Shown: positions 1 through 7,047, counted from the first letter of the stretch. The stretch is DNA of 10,283 nt from Ignavibacteria bacterium (GCA_003233295.1 QILJ01000095.1:1-10283); one strand, 5' to 3'. Program-made: numbers and translations. The notes: generated by a model not told the origin, from the letters alone.

Positions 1-154
1 GCTCACTAACTTGCACATTAAGTTGCTCATTTTTCGCAAAATCCTTGAAAAGCGGATGGATAAAAAATGTTGTTTTAAAGTAACTTCTCTCGTCATCCGT
101 CTCAAAAACCGGCGCCGGGGAGTTGTTCTTTTCCAAATTTATGGGCAGAGCCAT
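1..154 (-). CDS. C-terminal piece of an AlbA_2/Schlafen-type ATP-binding protein (runs off left edge)
   Basis: The frame opens at an ATG overlapping the previous stop by one base (TAATG) and reads to the window edge without a stop, about 51 codons. It contains a stretch like SPAPVFETDDERSYF, then FIHPLF, then NEQLNVQVSE. From memory of the family, 'NGSPxPVFETDxDRTYFLTxxPIHPxF' followed by QV-rich repeats is typical of the region after the ATPase domain in AlbA_2-type (Divergent AAA_4) proteins annotated as ATP-binding or RecG-like. The N-terminal AlbA_2 and ATPase domains that should precede this stretch are absent, so this is probably a 5'-truncated remnant, although a short coupled gene is possible. 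The function of the full-length family is regulatory or defence-related and not well defined. The family call rests on recalled motifs only. Confidence 0.45.
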   Translation of the reverse strand, partial: MALPINLEKNNSPAPVFETDDERSYFKTTFFIHPLFKDFAKNEQLNVQVSE

Positions 155-324
155 TATTCAATAATTTCCTTAATCATACCACCGGTTTCTTCTTCCAGCG
201 CCAAAATATCTTTGCGGATTCTCTTCACGCGTGAGGCCGTCCTTTTTTAGAGAAAACATGTAAAAAAGGGTGCCTTTTTGCCTACATATTTTATGAGTTG
301 GGATAATTCAGATTCAGTCATCAT
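154..324 (-). pseudogene. Small 57-codon reading frame interrupted by an in-frame TAA
   Basis: The frame starts at tandem ATGs (324 and 321) after GGGAAG, a plausible ribosome binding site. It reads MMTESELSQLIKYVGKKAP and a few more residues to a TAA at 247-249. It then continues in the same frame for 30 codons, with RVKRIRKDILALEEETGG and IKEIIE near the end, before stopping at 154-156. The second half looks like a basic, amphipathic helix. The stop overlaps the next ATG (TAATG), which suggests the whole 57 codons was once one translated gene coupled to its neighbour. A T-to-another-base change in the TAA would restore it. I do not recognise the family. It could instead be two unrelated short frames that line up by chance. 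Confidence 0.3.
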
Positions 325-385
325 CTTCCCATCAAAAGTATGACGTTAAAATATTTTGAAGTTTTGCGCTCTTAACAACCTCAAA

Positions 386-592
386 TTATTTTAGTAAAAT
401 AGTAGTTGTCCCCCATTTTTCATATTTTAAAATATCTCTGTGTAATTTTTGATATTCCTTTTTGTCGCTATTGAATAACAAGAAAGGATCGATGAATAAA
501 GGCAAGTCATTTATTAACGAAATATTAAACGCGCCGTATTTCTCTATCGTCTTAGGCTTAACACCAAAAATATCAGAAAAATAAACATTCAT
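386..592 (-). pseudogene. 5' fragment of an unrecognised, probably large, protein
   Basis: The reading frame begins with ATG 38 nt after the hsdR stop. GAGGA lies about 11 nt upstream, so the 5' end looks genuine and probably belongs to the same transcript. It encodes 68 residues: MNVYFSDIFGVKPKTIEKYG, then ISLINDLPLFIDPFLLF (about residues 24-40), then a charged stretch ending near KYEKW. The hydrophobic, proline-rich ISLINDLPLFIDPFLLF stretch looks like the beginning of a folded domain, and I have the impression of similar N-termini in much longer hypothetical proteins near restriction loci, without being able to name a family. The last ~11 residues (WGTTTILLK) are read from GGGGGACA followed by a palindromic AT stretch and look like non-native sequence. 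I therefore treat it as a truncated gene. It may alternatively be an intact small protein. Confidence 0.5.
387..401. repeat. 15-bp perfect palindrome at the truncation point
   Basis: The sequence TATTTTAGTAAAATA is a perfect palindrome around its central G. It lies immediately beside GTTGTCCCCC (405-414), the complement of GGGGGACAAC, at the point where the upstream protein fragment loses family-like sequence. It could be the end of a small palindromic element. It could form a weak hairpin on either strand, but the stem is all A/T, so terminator function is not supported. Confidence 0.35.
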
Positions 593-630
593 CCCGTAAA
601 TATCCTCAACAACATCGACTACGGCAATAT

Positions 631-3015
631 TTATACTACTACTTCCTCATACAAATACTTCTGAAAATCAATAAACGTGGCCCGAATATTATCCACACCA
701 CCGAGGATTTCTTCGGCATCACTTAACGCTTGATATTTTAACGTTAAAAGATCAGGAAGCTTTTCCTGATCCAGCTCCTCAACGCCGGTTTCAATGTATT
801 TAGACAACACAAACTCAAGAAATTCTTTATGCTTATTATTCAAGCCTTGAAAAATCTTTGTCTGCGCATGCGCGACGCGCTCTTCACGCGTAATTGGTTT
901 TATCGCGAATGAAATATATTCAAGCACGTCAAACAAATCGCTATTTTCAGCGTTGATTAATTTTTGCAAGGCAATCAATTCGTCCTTGCCATATCCGGCA
1001 TTAAACAGTTTCTCAAGCAATGCCTTGCGCGTGATTGGATTAGACCAGATCCTGCGCAACTCATCCTCGTCTTTAAAAAAGTCCGGCAATTTCCCGTATA
1101 GACTCGCAAGAAATTCTTCAGCCGAGATGGGCTTGCCGTCAGCGCTCCAGAATGAAGTTGCGATCATATGCTGAATTTCGCGTTCTTTGCCATCGCGAAG
1201 TTTGATCTTAACTTTTTTAGGACACTCACAAGGGATTTTGCCACATTTAGGACAAACAGGCGGCGGATCTTTTATGCATACGCAAGGCTTTTTGCCGCAT
1301 ATAGGACAAACCCTGGGCGGTTGCTTTTCGCATACGCAGGGATTTTCCCCGCACTTGGGGCAAACCTCAACAATTGGTTCACCGTCCCACTCCGGATCGG
1401 AAAAATGATGGTACGCGTCTACAAAGTCGTAAATGGTGAAATAATCTTTGCCGTCAAATAGCCGCGTACCGCGGCCGATAATCTGTTTAAACTCAATCAT
1501 GGAATTGATAGGACGCATGAGAATAATATTGCGGATATTCCGGGCATCAACGCCGGTTGAGAGTTTTTGAGAGGTAGTTAGAATTGTCGGTGTAGTTTTC
1601 TCATTATCCTGAAATTCACGCAAATACTGCTCACCAAGTTTGCCATCGTTGGCGGTAACGCGCACACAATAATTCGGCTCCCTACTTTTCTTATACTGGT
1701 TAACTAACTCCCTGACTGCCATCGCATGATTCTGACTGGCACAAAAAACAAGAGCCTTTTCATTTTGATTGATTTCCGAAAGGAATATCTGTACCCTCTT
1801 GGCTTCACGCTCTTTAATCTCGATGATTTTGTTAAAATCAGGTTCTGTATAAATTTTCCCTTCTTCAACTTCACCCTCAATAATCTGATCATCGGACGTA
1901 TAAATATAATCATCCAGTGTGGTCTTAATTCTTTTAATCTTAAATGGTGTTAAGTATCCGTCATTTATTCCCTCTTTGAGCGAATAAATATAAACAGGCT
2001 CGCCAAAATAACGATAGGTATCCACATTATCCCGGCGCTTAGGCGTTGCTGTAAGACCAAGCTGAACAGCAGGCGCGAAATATTCCAGAATCCCCCGCCA
2101 ATTACTTTCATCATTCGCTCCGCCACGGTGACATTCATCAATAATAATAAAATCAAAATAATCTGCCGGATATTCGCCAAAGTATGGAGCAGATTTACCG
2201 TCTTTATCCTTACCACTCATAAAGGTCTGAAAAATAGTAAAGAAAATACTTCCATTTGTCGGAACGCGCCCGTTCTTGCGAATTTCATCCGGCTTGATGC
2301 GGGCCAGTGCATCTTCGGGAAATGGAGAAAACGCATTGAATGCCTGATCAGCTAAAATATTTCTGTCTGCAAGAAATAATATACGCGGCCTACGGCTTCC
2401 ATCACGCTTCAGGTTCCAGCGGGTATTATAAAGTTTCCACGCTATCTGAAAAGCGATAAAGGTTTTGCCTGTGCCTGTGGCCAAAGTAAGCAAAATGCGC
2501 GGCTTATCATCTGCGATAGCGGCCATGGCGTTATTAACTGCAATTTCCTGATAATAGCGAACGTCTTTTGTGCCGCCGACATCCTCAAATGGAACTTGAT
2601 TAAACTTGTCCCGCCATTGATTTTGTGTATCGAAAGTTTTATTCCATAATTCATCCGGAGATGGGAAAGAAACGGCTAACTTTTCTTTGCCGGTCTTCAC
2701 GCAAATCTGATAAATCTCTTTGCCGTTACTGGCATAGGTCGTATCAAGATACATCATTTCAGCATAATTTTTGGCTTGTGCAACACCTTCGCCAACTTCT
2801 TGCTCATCGCTTTTAGCCTCAATTACCGCCAGCTTAATTCCTCGATAAGTCAAAACGTAGTCAGCGATCAAAGGCTTGGCACGTCCACCGCCGATTTGGA
2901 TTTTACCCACGGTAATGTGATATTCCCGCAATACCTTGGAATCTTCAGTCACACCCCAGCCACTTTCTTTTAACTGTGGGTCAATCAGTTCTGCTCTGGT
3001 TTCTGCTTCATTCAT
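631..3015 (-). CDS. hsdR: Type I restriction enzyme R subunit (endonuclease and translocase)
   Basis: This subunit pumps DNA through the HsdM/HsdS complex using ATP and cleaves unmodified DNA far from the recognition site. The ATG at 3015 is preferred over a TTG at 3036 because GAGGGA sits 6 nt upstream; it gives 794 residues, usual for this class. Domains in order: PD-(D/E)xK nuclease with D52, E66-A-K68 and QxxxY at 80-84; SF2 motor with Walker A ATGTGKT (179-185), DECH (293-296), TATP (322-325) and motif VI QIIGRGTRL (511-519); a cysteine-rich insert of three CPxCGxxPCxC units (552-598); and a helical C-terminal domain that would dock on HsdM. All catalytic motifs are present, so it should be active. 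It lies 10 nt after the rhuM-like tail and is last in the operon among the hsd genes. Its base composition matches hsdM rather than the adjacent AT-rich helicase. Confidence 0.95.
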   Translation of the reverse strand: MNEAETRAELIDPQLKESGWGVTEDSKVLREYHITVGKIQIGGGRAKPLIADYVLTYRGIKLAVIEAKSDEQEVGEGVAQAKNYAEMMYLDTTYASNGKEIYQICVKTGKEKLAVSFPSPDELWNKTFDTQNQWRDKFNQVPFEDVGGTKDVRYYQEIAVNNAMAAIADDKPRILLTLATGTGKTFIAFQIAWKLYNTRWNLKRDGSRRPRILFLADRNILADQAFNAFSPFPEDALARIKPDEIRKNGRVPTNGSIFFTIFQTFMSGKDKDGKSAPYFGEYPADYFDFIIIDECHRGGANDESNWRGILEYFAPAVQLGLTATPKRRDNVDTYRYFGEPVYIYSLKEGINDGYLTPFKIKRIKTTLDDYIYTSDDQIIEGEVEEGKIYTEPDFNKIIEIKEREAKRVQIFLSEINQNEKALVFCASQNHAMAVRELVNQYKKSREPNYCVRVTANDGKLGEQYLREFQDNEKTTPTILTTSQKLSTGVDARNIRNIILMRPINSMIEFKQIIGRGTRLFDGKDYFTIYDFVDAYHHFSDPEWDGEPIVEVCPKCGENPCVCEKQPPRVCPICGKKPCVCIKDPPPVCPKCGKIPCECPKKVKIKLRDGKEREIQHMIATSFWSADGKPISAEEFLASLYGKLPDFFKDEDELRRIWSNPITRKALLEKLFNAGYGKDELIALQKLINAENSDLFDVLEYISFAIKPITREERVAHAQTKIFQGLNNKHKEFLEFVLSKYIETGVEELDQEKLPDLLTLKYQALSDAEEILGGVDNIRATFIDFQKYLYEEVVV
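1201..1362 (-). repeat. Three 54-bp units encoding zinc-knuckle-like repeats in HsdR
   Basis: Three consecutive 18-residue units begin with CPKCGENPCVC, CPICGKKPCVC and CPKCGKIPCEC, separated by proline-rich linkers such as EKQPPRV and IKDPPPV. The exact 18-residue period at the protein level implies 54-bp DNA units that have diverged. Each has two Cys pairs (CxxC and CxC) able to bind one zinc ion. The block sits between the SF2 motor and the C-terminal docking domain. I recall similar Cys-rich linkers in other HsdR proteins of this group, so the feature is known in kind, but the number of copies could vary between strains. Confidence 0.85.
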
Positions 3016-3021
3016 CCTGTT

Positions 3022-3027
3022 TCCCTC
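3022..3027 (-). promoter_or_regulatory. Ribosome binding site deciding the hsdR start
   Basis: GAGGGA lies 6 nt before ATG 3015 and overlaps the TGA (3026-3028) that ends the decayed rhuM tail. It favours the ATG (MNEAETRAEL) over the longer TTG start at 3036, whose seven extra residues would be read through the binding site itself. Confidence 0.7.
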
Positions 3028-3230
3028 AATTTTCAAGCAATCTTTTTTCTATTTCTTCAAGCTGTTTTATATCTTCTTCATTAGCCGCCAACACTTCAGC
3101 TTTTTGTTTCAGCCCTTTTGAACTGAGTCAACCAGATGGTTTCGTTTTGGAAAACGGTGTCGATTTTGACTTGCCCGTCTATTGTGGTATAGAGGACGAT
3201 TTCGGAATTGTTATTTTGTTGTTGATTCAT
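3026..3230 (-). pseudogene. Decayed rhuM-family gene: N-terminus joined out of frame to C-terminus
   Basis: An ATG at 3230 overlaps the helicase stop as ATGA. The frame reads 44 residues to a TGA at 3096-3098. Residues 9-36 (SEIVLYTTIDGQVKIDTVF... through ETIWLTQ) match the characteristic start of RhuM-family proteins (EIVLYxxxDGxxxIDVxxxxETVWLTQxQMAELF), which are about 330 residues long. The expected 'QMAELF' helix is missing. Immediately after LTQ, a one-base shift opens a frame reading KGLKQKAEVLAANEEDI, then KQLEEIEKRLLEN and a TGA at 3026-3028; this resembles the charged helical tail of the same family. The gene therefore seems to have lost most of its middle plus its frame, leaving both ends. 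RhuM genes commonly sit beside type I hsd genes. Base composition here is about 45% GC in a sampled line, unlike the AT-rich helicase. The short 44-residue product is probably non-functional. Confidence 0.7.
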
Positions 3231-5062
3231 AGTGTAACCTCTATCAAATTTTTTTCACCAAACCACTCTCTTGCTTTATTTAAAACTGCTTCACTGGGTT
3301 TATGATAAAACACAACCAAGTTCTTTTTCGTTCTGGAACAGCACACATAAAACATTTTTTTTGTTCGTTCAATTACACTTTCTTTTCCACTGGTTTCTTC
3401 AAAAAGATATTTAAAATTGTATTGATTCCATTTTCCATTATCTAAAATTACAAAAACATTATCAAATTCAGCACCTTTAATACCATGTTGAGTTGAGTAC
3501 GGAGTCAGGTCTTCTTCAAATTTATAAAGATTGATTATTTCAGTAAAAGGCAGACTTTTCACCCTATTATATACATATTGATTTTCTTTAACAAAATTAG
3601 TAAAGTTATCATCCTTCTTGACAATACTCCTGTCATCTGCAAAATTAACAATATTTTCTATGGCTTCGTTTTTCATGTTGACTAAAGAATCTATTGCTTC
3701 TTTCAATTTTTCCTTATCATTTACAGACAGTATTTTGCAATCTGCTTTCTTTACAAACTTATGTATTTGGTTTGTTTCGTATAAATAGATTGTTCCCTGT
3801 ATTTTTTTAAGATGAGTAATGAGTTTATCCCGATTATCGCCTATGAGTTGCTCCGTATCTAAGTAGGTTTTTAATAATTCTTCAAAAGGAACAGGTTTTG
3901 TATTTTTAAATAAATCTCTATTATCTGTAATAAAGTTTGTAAAATTTCCCGCCTCATTAACAATCTTCATATTTAAAACTTCTTCAAATGTTTTACCCTC
4001 AATTTCAGGTAAACGTTCATCTTCTTTTAGTTTTCTCTTTATTTTTTTTACTTGTTTAATAATTTCATCATTATTGTAAATACGAAATATTTCACCAAAA
4101 CCGGCTTTATCTGCAATCAGACTATGAGTTAAATACAATTCTTTTGTCTCGGCAACATTATAAAAATCCCATTGATTAAATATTTCGTGCCTTTTTATAC
4201 TCTCAAAATCAATTTCATTTGCATTTGAATGAATAAACTTTATACTACCGGAAAGATCTTTACCGACCTCATCATTTCTTCTTTTTCGCTCTTGCGTTAT
4301 ATTGTCTGTCCTGATTTTATTAAGAAGCTCAATAACCGTTTCTGAACATCGCCAATTATCATCCTTTATTATTTCAGCAACCAACTTATTATCAACATAC
4401 TGCTGCAAACTGCCAACCCTGTTACCGTATATTGACTGCATAGAATCACCAAAGAAACCAATAATATTCCTTTTCTCACTTGATTTTGGAAGGTGCTCCA
4501 AGAAAATATCAATTACCTGTTTTTCTGTATCTTGATATTCATCAATAAGAATATATCCATACTTATCTTTCAAGATATCACACAACAGAGGATATGTTTT
4601 AAACATATAGTTTGATATTTTTAAAATATCATCATGGGATAATATACCGTTATCTATTTTTCTGTAGTCTTTGTAGTTTATTTCTTTATCCTGCAAATAT
4701 TCGATAGATATATCTTCTTCACCGGAATATTTAATACCTGATTTTTCTTCTTCCATTTCCAGTTTGATTAAAGCGACAAGAGACTTTTTCAGGTCATTTT
4801 GATAGTTTTTTGTTGAATCCCATAAAAAATCATGAATTGTAGAAACTTCCAAATTGTTATGTTTAGCTCTATGCTTTATTTCATCGGCTGCGACATTGGT
4901 AAATGTAATACAGGCAATAGTCGTTAAAGGATTGAGTTTGTAAATTAAATCAATTACTTCAATTAGTGAATAAGTCTTGCCACTGCCGGCACCCCCGCTT
5001 ATAAGGAAATTATTACCGGTTTTAATTTGCTCTTTAATCCTATCGATTATTTCGAGAGCCAT
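3227..5062 (-). CDS. UvrD/PcrA-like SF1 helicase, GajB-like partner of the OLD nuclease
   Basis: The ATG at 5062 (611 residues) is chosen because GAGGGG lies 5 nt upstream; a start at 5098 would add 12 residues. Motifs, numbered from this start: Walker A GGAGSGKT (23-30), Ia TFTN with AADE (53-61), II IDEYQD (173-178), III GDSMQSIYG (205-213), NWRC (236-239), V STQHGIKGAEFD (523-534) and VI FYVCCSRTKKN (571-581). This is a complete SF1A set, so ATPase and translocase activity is expected. In Gabija, GajB binds the GajA tetramer and senses or processes DNA ends. The gene overlaps the end of the OLD gene by 16 nt, so the two are translationally coupled. It is longer than GajB of Bacillus cereus (about 500 residues), mostly in the region before motif V, where an internal duplication occurs. 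It is strongly AT-rich (28% GC in one sampled 60-base line). Direct equivalence to GajB is inferred from gene order and domains. Confidence 0.85.
   Translation of the reverse strand: MALEIIDRIKEQIKTGNNFLISGGAGSGKTYSLIEVIDLIYKLNPLTTIACITFTNVAADEIKHRAKHNNLEVSTIHDFLWDSTKNYQNDLKKSLVALIKLEMEEEKSGIKYSGEEDISIEYLQDKEINYKDYRKIDNGILSHDDILKISNYMFKTYPLLCDILKDKYGYILIDEYQDTEKQVIDIFLEHLPKSSEKRNIIGFFGDSMQSIYGNRVGSLQQYVDNKLVAEIIKDDNWRCSETVIELLNKIRTDNITQERKRRNDEVGKDLSGSIKFIHSNANEIDFESIKRHEIFNQWDFYNVAETKELYLTHSLIADKAGFGEIFRIYNNDEIIKQVKKIKRKLKEDERLPEIEGKTFEEVLNMKIVNEAGNFTNFITDNRDLFKNTKPVPFEELLKTYLDTEQLIGDNRDKLITHLKKIQGTIYLYETNQIHKFVKKADCKILSVNDKEKLKEAIDSLVNMKNEAIENIVNFADDRSIVKKDDNFTNFVKENQYVYNRVKSLPFTEIINLYKFEEDLTPYSTQHGIKGAEFDNVFVILDNGKWNQYNFKYLFEETSGKESVIERTKKMFYVCCSRTKKNLVVFYHKPSEAVLNKAREWFGEKNLIEVTL
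3521..3946 (-). repeat. Internal protein duplication before helicase motif V
   Basis: Two 29-residue segments align without gaps at an offset of 113 residues: 373-401, starting NFTNFITDN and containing VPFEELLKTY (3860-3946), and 486-514, starting NFTNFVKEN and containing LPFTEIINLY (3521-3607). Eleven of 29 positions are identical and many others are conservative. The second copy occupies the normal place just before motif V, so the first is probably the duplicated one. The segment between them (3608-3859) is charged and helical. Confidence 0.65.
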
Positions 5063-7047
5063 ACCAACCCCTCTTTTATATAGTCGGGCACTTTCCATTC
5101 TTGATAATCTTCACTGCTATAATAGAGAATATCAGTTGCAAAAACAGGCTTTTTGTCAATATAATTGTCGGCAATATTAAAGTAATCTATTGATGTTGCT
5201 CCTATCTTATCTTTATTTTTCAGGCTTTTAAAATTGGCCTTATTTGAGTTAATGAACTCCATATTCACGGAAATAAAAGCATCTTCAAAACTCCGGGCAT
5301 GATAACTATTTTGCTCTGTTTGGTATGTAATGCAAATCAATCCATTCTCATTATCTACCCAGGAAGAATCCTCTTTCAATAGTATTTTTGATTTATGGTT
5401 TAAGATTTTTAGCTTATTAAATTCTATATCTTTTAAGAAATGTTTTATGGAGGCATTGCTCGTGTTTATCCCATCGGCAACCTTACATTTTTTACCGTCA
5501 TTATCAATTGAATCAATGTCGCTTATTATCAAAGTTTTTATACCCAGAAAATTCAGAAAGCCGTCAAAGATATGAGAATAGGCTCCAACTTCCACAATTG
5601 AAATATTTTGAGATAGTAATGGAACATAATTTTCAGTGTTTTTGTTTTCATCATCAATTTTCTTCATCATAGCCGGAAGTAAAATTCTTTCTGTATCTCC
5701 CTCAATAAAAACAACTTTCTCGGCAAAAAACAACTCTGATTTGTGAAGTGTAAGGTATTGTTTTAAAAACTGGAAATTCTTTTTTTCTGTATCTTCAGCT
5801 CCATACTGGTTTTTTAAATCAAATAAATTTTTAGAAATAACACTGTTAATTGATTCTTTATAGAAATATTTAATGTCGTTGAATGAGCTTTGAGATGTAA
5901 TGTGAGACGAATGCGTACTGATAACAGTTTGCAGATTGCTTAATCCTTTTTTACCTTCTGCCAATAGTCTCTTAATATTTTTTATAAAAACATACTGCAT
6001 TTGAGGGTGGGTATGTGCTTCCGGCTCCTCAATAAATAATAAATTTATATCTGCTTGTTTTTCTTGGTCTGTATGAACCTTTTTAAAGGAATCAAATATT
6101 AAATGAAGATTAAACACCATCGCAAATAAGTTCATATATCCCAGACCATTATAATCTTCCGGCAACTCTTTGTTATCCTGCTTATATACAACAGAAGTAT
6201 TTTCCTTTAAGATATTCACTTCTTCAAGATTTGATTTTATTGATATTTGTGATTCACTGTAGCTGAATTTTTTAATGTCCTCGACTACTTTCTGAAATGT
6301 TTTTTCATAGGTTTTGTTTAATTTATCATCTGTTTCAACTAATTTTACCTGCAAATCGTTAACATCCGCTGAATCAGATTTATTTAAGGAGTTGAAAAAT
6401 TTATATGAAAGTTTTGAAAGAGTTTTATTGCTTCGGGCATTTTCACCCTCTTCATTTGCAACATCTCTCTTTGCGCTTATAGTTTTTAGTAAAATGATTT
6501 TTGATATTTGCTCATCGTTTATTGAGACTTCATTTTTTTCATTCTTATATTCCACAACGCTTTTGTTTGTTTTAAAGTATTGCTTGTGGTTCTTCGTTAG
6601 AAAATCTATTACTGTTTTATTTTTGAAAATGGATTTAAATTTATCGTAGTCTTGTTTTAATCTTGAATATTTATCGTAATCCAACGAATAATTAAATGAC
6701 AAAACAAAAAAGTTTTCTTTAGGGTCTAAGTTAAGAATTAATAAGTTTCCGAGGTTATCAGATTTAAAATATTCTATATAAAGTCTAAGGTTAATTCTCA
6801 GGTTATTATAATCATCTTTGGCTATATCATTGTTTAATGAGACTTCAATCTCTTTCTGAAATGCAATATTAAAATCATGAAAAGAGAAATTGTTTTGATT
6901 TCCACGAAGAAACCGCTCAAGAAGTGAAAGCAAAGATGTCTTGCCAGTATTGTTTTTACCAATTACCAAAGAGAGGTTTTCTTCCAAGTCAATGCTGAAA
7001 TCTTTTAATAACCGGAAATTCTGTATCTTAATTTTTCTGATTTGCAT
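5047..7047 (-). CDS. OLD-family ATPase/TOPRIM endonuclease, GajA-like (class 2 OLD)
   Basis: The 666-residue protein combines an ABC-type ATPase with a TOPRIM nuclease. Visible motifs are Walker A GKNNTGKTS (30-38), a signature-like stretch LPEDYNGLGYMNLF (295-308), Walker B LLFIEEPEAHTHP (336-348) and the switch histidine ISTHSSHIT (376-384). The TOPRIM part has VVFIEGDTERILLP (445-458, metal-binding E449), LIISDIDSID (505-514, D510/D512) and FEDAF (587-591). All key acidic residues are present. In Gabija, GajA is a DNA-nicking nuclease held inactive by nucleotides and released when phage replication depletes them. OLD genes adjacent to a UvrD-type helicase are termed class 2. The gene begins 22 nt after hsdS with AAGGA upstream and overlaps the helicase gene. 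It is longer than GajA of Bacillus cereus (about 580 residues), with an expanded coiled or charged segment at about 120-290. Composition is AT-rich (25% GC in one sampled 60-base line). Confidence 0.88.
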   Translation of the reverse strand: MQIRKIKIQNFRLLKDFSIDLEENLSLVIGKNNTGKTSLLSLLERFLRGNQNNFSFHDFNIAFQKEIEVSLNNDIAKDDYNNLRINLRLYIEYFKSDNLGNLLILNLDPKENFFVLSFNYSLDYDKYSRLKQDYDKFKSIFKNKTVIDFLTKNHKQYFKTNKSVVEYKNEKNEVSINDEQISKIILLKTISAKRDVANEEGENARSNKTLSKLSYKFFNSLNKSDSADVNDLQVKLVETDDKLNKTYEKTFQKVVEDIKKFSYSESQISIKSNLEEVNILKENTSVVYKQDNKELPEDYNGLGYMNLFAMVFNLHLIFDSFKKVHTDQEKQADINLLFIEEPEAHTHPQMQYVFIKNIKRLLAEGKKGLSNLQTVISTHSSHITSQSSFNDIKYFYKESINSVISKNLFDLKNQYGAEDTEKKNFQFLKQYLTLHKSELFFAEKVVFIEGDTERILLPAMMKKIDDENKNTENYVPLLSQNISIVEVGAYSHIFDGFLNFLGIKTLIISDIDSIDNDGKKCKVADGINTSNASIKHFLKDIEFNKLKILNHKSKILLKEDSSWVDNENGLICITYQTEQNSYHARSFEDAFISVNMEFINSNKANFKSLKNKDKIGATSIDYFNIADNYIDKKPVFATDILYYSSEDYQEWKVPDYIKEGLVWLSK
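5068..5073 (-). promoter_or_regulatory. Ribosome binding site deciding the helicase start
   Basis: GAGGGG lies 5 nt before ATG 5062, inside the last codons of the OLD nuclease gene. It favours MALEIIDRI as the helicase N-terminus and, with the 16-nt overlap, suggests coupled translation of the pair. Confidence 0.65.

Noticed and set aside
11..250. Plus-strand 79-codon reading frame at the left edge
   Set aside because: It has no recognisable domain and lies opposite minus-strand frames with family-like sequence and coupled start/stop signals.
263..279. Hairpin AAAAAGG/CCTTTTT as a transcription terminator
   Set aside because: The stem is only 7 bp and mostly A/T, with a 3-nt loop, and it lies inside the small reading frame; support is too weak.
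593..630. Terminator after hsdR
   Set aside because: The 38-nt gap holds a ribosome binding site for the next frame and no GC-rich hairpin or T-run.
3013..3036. TTG start giving a 7-residue longer HsdR
   Set aside because: The extra codons run through the GAGGGA ribosome binding site, which is correctly spaced for ATG 3015.
953..3305. Several plus-strand reading frames of 60-110 codons opposite hsdR
   Set aside because: They are antisense shadows of a well-supported gene; their Cys/His or Gly-rich patterns mirror the HsdR repeat and motor codons.
3227..5062. Helicase as a chromosomal repair UvrD/PcrA
   Set aside because: It overlaps an OLD nuclease gene, is AT-rich like it, lacks the usual N-terminal LNxxQ motif sequence and lies in a defence operon; a Gabija-type partner explains this better.
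5060..5098. Upstream ATG adding 12 residues to the helicase
   Set aside because: GAGGGG is well spaced for ATG 5062, and the extra residues lie in the tail of the OLD gene with no helicase-like sequence.
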